A stretch of DNA of 37,439 bases. Origin: Pseudomonadales bacterium (GTDB lineage: Bacteria > Pseudomonadota > Gammaproteobacteria > Pseudomonadales > Azotimanducaceae). Positions 32,565 to 37,439 of the stretch are shown here, one piece after another. The stretch is taken from the NCBI GenBank assembly GCA_028277965.1, contig JANQFF010000504.1:1-37439 (forward strand), written 5' to 3'. Numbering within the stretch: the first letter of the stretch is position 1; every line of letters starts with the position of its first letter. Both the position numbers and the translations under genes were made by a program. The notes under the pieces are model-generated. The model ran no database searches. It was not told the DNA's origin and worked only from the letters and a program-made list of their open reading frames with translations.

Positions 32565-32611
32565 GCGCGACCCGCTGTCCCGCCTACTGAGGGGGCGGGA
32601 CGAGGTCGCGC
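32565..32611. repeat. long nested hairpin upstream of the RAYT gene
   Basis: Outer arms GCGCGACC (32565-32572) and GGTCGCGC (32604-32611) and inner arms GTCCCGCC (32577-32584) and GGCGGGAC (32594-32601) are both perfect complements, separated by a small asymmetric internal loop (four bases against two). It differs in sequence from the REP cores beside it and lies between the RAYT start and the REP pair. It could be a control element for RAYT or a remnant of a transposon end. Confidence 0.65.
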
Positions 32612-32700
32612 TTATACGGATAGATGATGATCGAGCGTGTCACCACCCTCATTATCAAACAATTGTTAGCAATCAGGGCTCAACGTTGTTCCCCACTTGG

Positions 32701-32773
32701 ATCGCGGCTAAAGCCGCTCCTACAAAGGTAGCAAAATCGACCTGTCTCTGTAGGAGCGGTTTCAGCCGCGATT
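32701..32773. repeat. inverted pair of REP elements
   Basis: Two REP cores in opposite orientation, 32701-32723 (minus) and 32750-32773 (plus), share GTAGGAGCGG, a short variable centre (CTTTA or TTTCA) and GCCGCGAT, and are separated by 26 bases. Each core can fold by itself (AGCGGC/GCCGC-type stem) and the two together could form a longer cruciform. The second core overlaps the last codons and stop of the acetoacetyl-CoA synthetase gene. This pair resembles the BIME arrangement described for enteric and pseudomonad REPs. Confidence 0.9.
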
Positions 32774-34708
32774 CTCCAAATCAGGAAGATCTCTGAAATT
32801 CTCCAACGCCTCCGGGTTCGCCAGCGCGCTCGTGTTTTTCACTTCTCGCCCATGAATCACATCGCGCACGGCAAGTTCTGCAATTTTGCCGCTCATGGTT
32901 CGTGGGATGTCGGCTACGCTGATGATCTTCGCAGGTGTGTGTCGCGGGGAAGCGAACTTTCGTATCTGGAGACGTATACGGTCTTCGAGATCGGAGGAGA
33001 GTTCTTCACCTTCCCGCATCACAACAAAAAGCACAACGCGAACGTCGGTGTCCCATTCCTGGCCGACACAGACTGCGTCGACCACTTCGTCGAACTGTTC
33101 CACCTGCCGGTATATCTCAGCGGTCCCAATGCGCACGCCACCCGGATTGAGCACGGCGTCGCTGCGTCCGTGGATAATGTAACCACCGTTGGCAGTCAGT
33201 TCAGCGTAGTCGCCGTGGTGCCAGATGTTGGGGTATTTCTCGAAGTAGGCTGAGCGGTACTTCTCGTTACCGGGATCGTTCCAGAAACCAACGGGAGCGC
33301 ACGGAAATGGAAGTGTGCAGACGAGCTCACCCTTTTCCTGCTCGAGGCTGTTGCCTTCATCGTCCCAGATGTCTACAGCCATGCCGAGCCCCGGTGACTG
33401 CAGTTCCCCCTCGTACACAGGCAGATTGGGGTTGCCCAGCATGAAACACGAGATGAGGTCGGTCCCGCCCGACATGGAGACCAGGTGGCAGTCCTCTTTG
33501 ATATCCTCGTAAACGTACCTGAATCCTTCCTGGGTCAACGGTGAGCCTGTGCTGATCAGCATGCGCATCCGGGTCAGATTGTGGCTGTCTGCAGGACGGA
33601 CCCCCTCTTTCTGGACGCCGCCCAGGAATTTGGCGCTGATTCCAAAGACCGTGACATCTTCGTTCTCACAGATGTCGAACATGCTGCCTGGTTGGGGGTA
33701 AAACGGGGAGCCGTCGAAAAGGACGATGGTACAGCGGCTGGCCAGTGCGCTGACGAGCCAGTTCCACATCATCCATCCGCACGTCGTGAAGAAGAACAGA
33801 TTGTCTTCCTGGCCGATATCTAGATGGAGCTGGTGTTCTTTGCGGTGTTGCAGCAGGGTGCCGCCCTGGCCGTGCACGATGCACTTTGGTTTGCCGGTTG
33901 TCCCGCTGGAGTAGAGGATGTAGAGCGGGTGGTCGAAAGGAAGTTGCGCAAAGCTGAGTGGTTCCGCATCTGTCTCCAGCCAGTCTTCCCAGCGGCTCTC
34001 GCCTTCATTTGGGTCTGATGTCCCCAACACGGTGACCCAGACAATGTGCCGGATGCTGGGAACCTCGGCTGCAACAGCCCGCACCTTGTCCCGGATGTCG
34101 ATGACCTTGCCCGCGTAGTAGTACCCGTCACAGGCGAAGAGAATTGAGGGTTCGATTTGACCAAATCGGTCGAGCGCGCCTGGTGCACCAAAATCGGGAG
34201 AGCAGGACGACCAGACGGCGCCAATGCTGGAGGTGGCGAGCATCGCTACTGCTGTTTCGGGGATATTGGGTAACCATGCAGCGACACGATCCCCCGCGCT
34301 CACGCCCCGGGATTTGAGATTCGTCGCGATGTGTGCGGTCTGATCATGCAATTGCGCGAATGTGAGTTCACGGCGTTCGCCGTTCTCCAGCAGGGAGATA
34401 AATGCTGGCCTGTCGTTCTTTTCGACCAGGAGGTTTTCCGCGAAATTGAGCCTGGCATCCGGGAACCACCGGGCTCCCGGAAACCGGTCGAGATTCTCAA
34501 CCGGTACGTTACCTTTCGCTGAAGCAACGATGCCTGCAAAGTCCCAGTACTCGTTCCAGAAAGCACCGGTTTCGGTCACCGACCATTGATGTAAATCGTT
34601 ATAGCGCTCGAAACTGACGCCTGTCTGATCAGCTATGCGGTTTGTGAAGGCAGTCAGCTGAGAGTTCTCGATGGCCGCGCTGGATGGCGCCCATAACGGT
34701 TCGGTCAC
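32762..34708 (-). CDS. acetoacetate-CoA ligase (acetoacetyl-CoA synthetase)
   Basis: 648 residues, the normal AACS length. The N-terminal extension (LWAPSSAAIENSQLTAFTNRIADQTG), FNEYWDF-type linker and FAENLL motif are typical of the ACS/AACS group. The AMP-binding signature ILYSSGTTGKPKCIVHGQGG lies at about 268-287, with HHGDYAEL and NPGGVRIGTAEIYRQVE (about 550-566), and the acetylated Lys region PRTMSGKIAE near the end. The enzyme activates acetoacetate to acetoacetyl-CoA with ATP, feeding thiolysis or polyhydroxybutyrate and sterol-type routes. GTG start overlapping the stop of the epoxide hydrolase by four bases. The last three residues (NRG) and the stop are provided by a REP sequence. 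Other medium-size acyl-CoA synthetases of the same group are possible, so the substrate is a family inference. Confidence 0.9.
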   Translation of the reverse strand: MTEPLWAPSSAAIENSQLTAFTNRIADQTGVSFERYNDLHQWSVTETGAFWNEYWDFAGIVASAKGNVPVENLDRFPGARWFPDARLNFAENLLVEKNDRPAFISLLENGERRELTFAQLHDQTAHIATNLKSRGVSAGDRVAAWLPNIPETAVAMLATSSIGAVWSSCSPDFGAPGALDRFGQIEPSILFACDGYYYAGKVIDIRDKVRAVAAEVPSIRHIVWVTVLGTSDPNEGESRWEDWLETDAEPLSFAQLPFDHPLYILYSSGTTGKPKCIVHGQGGTLLQHRKEHQLHLDIGQEDNLFFFTTCGWMMWNWLVSALASRCTIVLFDGSPFYPQPGSMFDICENEDVTVFGISAKFLGGVQKEGVRPADSHNLTRMRMLISTGSPLTQEGFRYVYEDIKEDCHLVSMSGGTDLISCFMLGNPNLPVYEGELQSPGLGMAVDIWDDEGNSLEQEKGELVCTLPFPCAPVGFWNDPGNEKYRSAYFEKYPNIWHHGDYAELTANGGYIIHGRSDAVLNPGGVRIGTAEIYRQVEQFDEVVDAVCVGQEWDTDVRVVLFVVMREGEELSSDLEDRIRLQIRKFASPRHTPAKIISVADIPRTMSGKIAELAVRDVIHGREVKNTSALANPEALENFRDLPDLENRG

Positions 34709-35835
34709 AATGACATGCTTCCAAAACAGCTTCGCAGCTCGCCAACAAAAACATCAGGCTGTTCGAAAGCGGCGAAGTGTCCGCCTGCGTCCTTCTCAGC
34801 CCAGTAGACGATGTTGGTGTACATGTTTGCGGCAAACCGCTGACTGGTGCGGAAAATCTCCTTGGGAAAGATCGTGCCTCCCATCGGGACGTGGATCTGT
34901 TGCCCTGCCAGGGCGCCCCCGAAACTCTCCCAGTAAAGGCGTGCGGAAGAGGCTGCAGCCGCATTGATCCAGTAGACCATGATGTTATCCAGGAGTTCGT
35001 CCCTGGTGAGGACGTTCTCAGGATGGCCGTCACAATCCATCCACGCCCAGAACTTCTCCAGTATCCACGCCGCCTGTCCAGCCGGAGAATCGACCAGCCC
35101 GTAACCAAGCGTCTGTGGCCGGGTGCTTTGTTGTTTGGAATATCCGGAGTCCCAGTCCTGGTAATACTGCCAGCCTTCGAGTCCCGACTTTTCGAGTTCG
35201 GTCAGATCGTCTGCGTTGGGATCTGGCGGCGCAACGACCATATTGAGGTGAATTCCCGCACAGTGATCGGGGTCCACACCTCCCACGGCGGAGGTCACAA
35301 TGGCGCCCCAGTCTCCACCCTGGGCGAAATAGCGCTCGTACCCGAGTGCCGCCATCAATTGTGCCCAGACTGTACCGATCTTCTCGATTCCCCAGCCGGT
35401 CGATGTTGGTTTTCCGGAGAAGCCATACCCGGGAAGTGAAGGGATGACCAGGTGAAATGCCGGTGCGTCATCGTTCTCCGGCGCGGTCAGGCCGTCAATG
35501 ACCTTCAGGAACTCGACAATCGAACCTGGCCATCCGTGGGTCAGAAGCAGAGGTGATGCGTCCGCTCGTGCCGAGCGGACATGCATGAAGTGGATGTCGA
35601 GACCATCCAGTTCGGTTACAAAGTTGTCGTATGCGTTCAGCCGGTTCGCTAAACGCTGCATGTCGTATTCCTCAGCCCAATACCTGACAACCTCCTGGGT
35701 ATAAGCCAGGGGTATACCCTGGCTCCAGTCGTCCGGTGTTTCCGCTTCCGGCCACCGGGTATTTGCAAGCCGGGATTTCAGGTCCGCAACAACAGCGTCG
35801 CTGATCTCAATTGTCATCGGTCTGATTTCAGTCAT
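34705..35835 (-). CDS. epoxide hydrolase (EHN domain, alpha/beta hydrolase)
   Basis: 376 residues from the ATG at 35835, preferred because AGGAG lies nearby; a longer reading would run into the SDR gene. Residues 1 to about 110 are the EHN epoxide hydrolase N-terminal domain (DLKSRLANTRWPEAETPDDWSQGIPL). The hydrolase fold follows with the oxyanion motif HGWPGS (100-105), the nucleophile Asp175 in GGDWG, and the catalytic His353 in AGGHFAAFEQPD. It adds water to an epoxide, via an aspartyl ester intermediate, to give a diol. Related enzymes act on juvenile-hormone-like or terpene-like epoxides. It lies between an SDR and an acyl-CoA synthetase gene, consistent with a pathway epoxide to diol to ketone. 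Confidence 0.92.
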   Translation of the reverse strand: MTEIRPMTIEISDAVVADLKSRLANTRWPEAETPDDWSQGIPLAYTQEVVRYWAEEYDMQRLANRLNAYDNFVTELDGLDIHFMHVRSARADASPLLLTHGWPGSIVEFLKVIDGLTAPENDDAPAFHLVIPSLPGYGFSGKPTSTGWGIEKIGTVWAQLMAALGYERYFAQGGDWGAIVTSAVGGVDPDHCAGIHLNMVVAPPDPNADDLTELEKSGLEGWQYYQDWDSGYSKQQSTRPQTLGYGLVDSPAGQAAWILEKFWAWMDCDGHPENVLTRDELLDNIMVYWINAAAASSARLYWESFGGALAGQQIHVPMGGTIFPKEIFRTSQRFAANMYTNIVYWAEKDAGGHFAAFEQPDVFVGELRSCFGSMSL

Positions 35836-35854
35836 GGAAACTCCTGCTAGGTAA

Positions 35855-36628
35855 CTAAAGAGATGCGCAGATGTGGCCGCCATCGACAGCAATGACAGAT
35901 CCCGTCATATATGAAGAGGCATCGCTTGCGAGTAGGAGAATTGGACCGTCAAGGTCTTTGAATTCACCAAACCGCCGCATGGGAATACCTTTCTCGAAGT
36001 CGGGCGCCGCATCACTCTCCAGAAGGATGCGACTGACATCGGTCAGGATGTAACCTGGAGCCAGGGCGTTTACGCGTATGTTGTAGCGTGCTGCTTCGAG
36101 TGCGAGTACTTCTGTCATTCTCGTCAACCCGCCTTTGGATATGGCATACGGGAACTGACCTTTGATGGTTCTCGTGTCTGTGATCGAAGAAATCATGATG
36201 ATGTTGCCGCCACCCTGCTCGTGGGCGAGAACCTGTTCGGTATAGTACTTGGAAAGCACCCAGGCACTTTTGAGGTTTGTGTCGATGACCCGGTCCCAGT
36301 CATCTTCATCGATCATGGTATAGGTCTTTGCTCCCGCTTCGACACCCGCATTGTTGATGAGAACGTCAAGCCGGCCGAACTGGGAAAATGCCCGGTCGAT
36401 AAATGCCTTAACACTCTCCTTGTCACAGACATCGAGGCTGCAGGCCATGGCGGTTCCGCCAGCATCGTTGATTTCAGCAGCACGGTCAGCGATCTTTTCT
36501 TCGCGGCGCGCACCCAGCACGACGGTGGCGCCAGCGTCAGCAAGGACACCGGCAAAGTGGTGGCCGAACCCGGATGAGGCGCCGGTGATGGCAACTACTT
36601 TGCCATCCAGACGGAATTCAGCAGTCAA
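35855..36628 (-). CDS. SDR-family oxidoreductase
   Basis: 257 residues, classical short-chain dehydrogenase. The cofactor motif TGASSGFG is at 15-22, NNAG at 92-95, and the catalytic residues are Ser148, Tyr161 and Lys165 (YAISK). Arg41-Arg42 after the second strand (LGARREE) suggests NADP preference. The C-terminus SSYMTGSVIAVDGGHICASL is typical. It starts at a TTG with GGGGGGAG upstream; no ATG fits the family's N-terminus better. It is the first gene of a three-gene operon with epoxide hydrolase (19 bases between stop and start) and acetoacetate-CoA ligase, and would oxidise an alcohol or reduce a ketone in that route. Substrate unknown. Confidence 0.95.
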   Translation of the reverse strand: MTAEFRLDGKVVAITGASSGFGHHFAGVLADAGATVVLGARREEKIADRAAEINDAGGTAMACSLDVCDKESVKAFIDRAFSQFGRLDVLINNAGVEAGAKTYTMIDEDDWDRVIDTNLKSAWVLSKYYTEQVLAHEQGGGNIIMISSITDTRTIKGQFPYAISKGGLTRMTEVLALEAARYNIRVNALAPGYILTDVSRILLESDAAPDFEKGIPMRRFGEFKDLDGPILLLASDASSYMTGSVIAVDGGHICASL

Positions 36629-36679
36629 TGAAAGATCTCCCCCCCAAAAGTAAGGGGAATGCTATCACGGCGAAGATGG

Positions 36680-37429
36680 CTAAGCCGCCCGATTACTGAC
36701 CAGCGATACCTGGTTCCTGCCTTTGCTTTTTGCAACGTACATTGCGTCGTCGGCTGCTTTAAACAACGCGGCAAGGTCAAAACTCGTCGTTGTATCTGCA
36801 ATACCGCAACTCACTGAGAACTCGATGACCGTATTGGACTCGAAAAGAGGACTGTCGGCGACCCGATCGACTACCCGCTCGGCGAGATCGTGTGCATCGG
36901 TCATCGTCATACCCGGCAGGAGGACAGCAAACTCCTCTCCGCCGACACGACATGTGAGGTCGGTCTCCCGAAAGCTTTCTCGAAGAACATCCGCGATGAC
37001 CACCAGCGCTTTATCGCCGACGGCGTGCCCAAAGCTGTCGTTTAACTCTTTGAAATGGTCTGCATCGATGACCAGTAGTGTGGTGTGTTTCCCGCGGGCT
37101 TTTTGCTCGTCAAGGGTCTGTTCTGCTGCTTTGAAGAACGATCGACGATTTGAGAGCTGGGTCAGGGGATCGGTGTCAGCCAGGGCTCGAAGCTCAGACT
37201 GGGCAAGCGTCAATCGCTGGCTCATACGGGCGACAACATACGTAATCGGGACGCTGATGAGAACGGGGACGAGGCCTGCGAAGAGAATGGCGTTTTCGAG
37301 GTGGAAGGCTGATCGACCGGCGATCGTGTAAAGGAGAAAAACCGCTGTTTCCGACATGAGCGTCGATACCAGACTGATGCTCACGACAAACAACAGAACG
37401 TCCCTGCCAGTATGAATCTGCAAGCCCAT
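36680..37429 (-). CDS. diguanylate cyclase (GGDEF protein), possibly cut by the window edge
   Basis: 249 residues from the ATG at 37429. Two membrane helices (about 10-35 and 46-68) are followed by a short linker helix and a complete GGDEF domain (about 85-245) with DPLTQLSNRR, the metal-site region LVIDADHFKELND, the signature GGEEF (163-167) and a product-inhibition I-site RETD five residues before it. It should make the second messenger c-di-GMP and be subject to feedback inhibition. No ribosome-binding site is visible in the ten bases left before the edge and no in-frame stop occurs there, so the true start may lie outside the window and the N-terminal sensor part may be longer. Confidence 0.95.
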   Translation of the reverse strand: MGLQIHTGRDVLLFVVSISLVSTLMSETAVFLLYTIAGRSAFHLENAILFAGLVPVLISVPITYVVARMSQRLTLAQSELRALADTDPLTQLSNRRSFFKAAEQTLDEQKARGKHTTLLVIDADHFKELNDSFGHAVGDKALVVIADVLRESFRETDLTCRVGGEEFAVLLPGMTMTDAHDLAERVVDRVADSPLFESNTVIEFSVSCGIADTTTSFDLAALFKAADDAMYVAKSKGRNQVSLVSNRAA

Positions 37430-37439
37430 CTGTCGACTG

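Noticed and set aside
36639-36656. CCCC...GGGG pairing that could hide the ribosome-binding site of the SDR gene
   Set aside because: Only four pairs with an eight-base loop; too weak to claim a regulatory switch.

Overview
The window looks like the chromosome of a free-living, probably marine, heterotrophic gammaproteobacterium with moderately high GC. The evidence is a ZapG/YhcB homologue, a family largely confined to Gammaproteobacteria, together with REP repeats and their RAYT transposase, a PEP-CTERM protein, a tripartite tricarboxylate transporter and many catabolic enzymes. No rRNA, tRNA, CRISPR array or phage gene was seen. No gene-free stretch exceeds 300 bases. The longest are 32492-32761 (REP pair and a long hairpin), 2516-2756 (promoter region and two palindromes) and 1597-1801 (one terminator, otherwise nothing recognised).

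Layout. Bases 1-1600: an SdpR-like autorepressor coupled to an SdpI-like membrane protein (cut by the left edge), divergent from a sulfotransferase-like P-loop protein. 1746-2609: a PEP-CTERM surface protein with terminator and candidate promoter. 2757-5719: tctC-tctB-tctA operon, divergent from a soluble Ser/Thr kinase. 6754-10156: an unknown lipoprotein, an S58 self-processing peptidase and a flavin monooxygenase/acyl-CoA dehydrogenase-fold protein. 10222-13043: MscS, MATE exporter and ZapG. 13044-15941: two GPH-type transporters. 15963-18032: an acyl-CoA dehydrogenase and a TauD-like dioxygenase separated by a perfect 20-bp-arm palindrome.

18110-21630 is the highlight: an apparent operon encoding (i) a thioredoxin-domain protein fused to a large unrecognised domain, (ii) a UGSC-family selenoprotein whose frame crosses an in-frame UGA at 19992-19994 followed by a plausible bacterial SECIS hairpin, and (iii) an MFS transporter. 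Conventional gene calling would break the selenoprotein into two meaningless fragments.

21726-24862: DUF2461 protein, and an amidohydrolase coupled to a COG0523 (CobW-like) GTPase. 24896-31806: MFS transporter, pyruvate phosphate dikinase, then a second TauD-like dioxygenase translationally coupled to a dimethylformamidase large-subunit-like hydrolase. 31808-32773: a RAYT (REP-associated tyrosine transposase) with an inverted pair of REPs. 32762-36628: SDR oxidoreductase, epoxide hydrolase and acetoacetyl-CoA synthetase in one operon. 36680 to the right edge: a diguanylate cyclase.

Taken together, the region looks like an accessory catabolic neighbourhood: uptake by TTT, GPH and MFS carriers, oxygenases and hydrolases for organic substrates, and CoA-ester steps feeding central metabolism. 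Four further REP-like copies show activity of a REP/RAYT system. Requirement for selenocysteine predicts selA, selB, selC and selD elsewhere in the genome.
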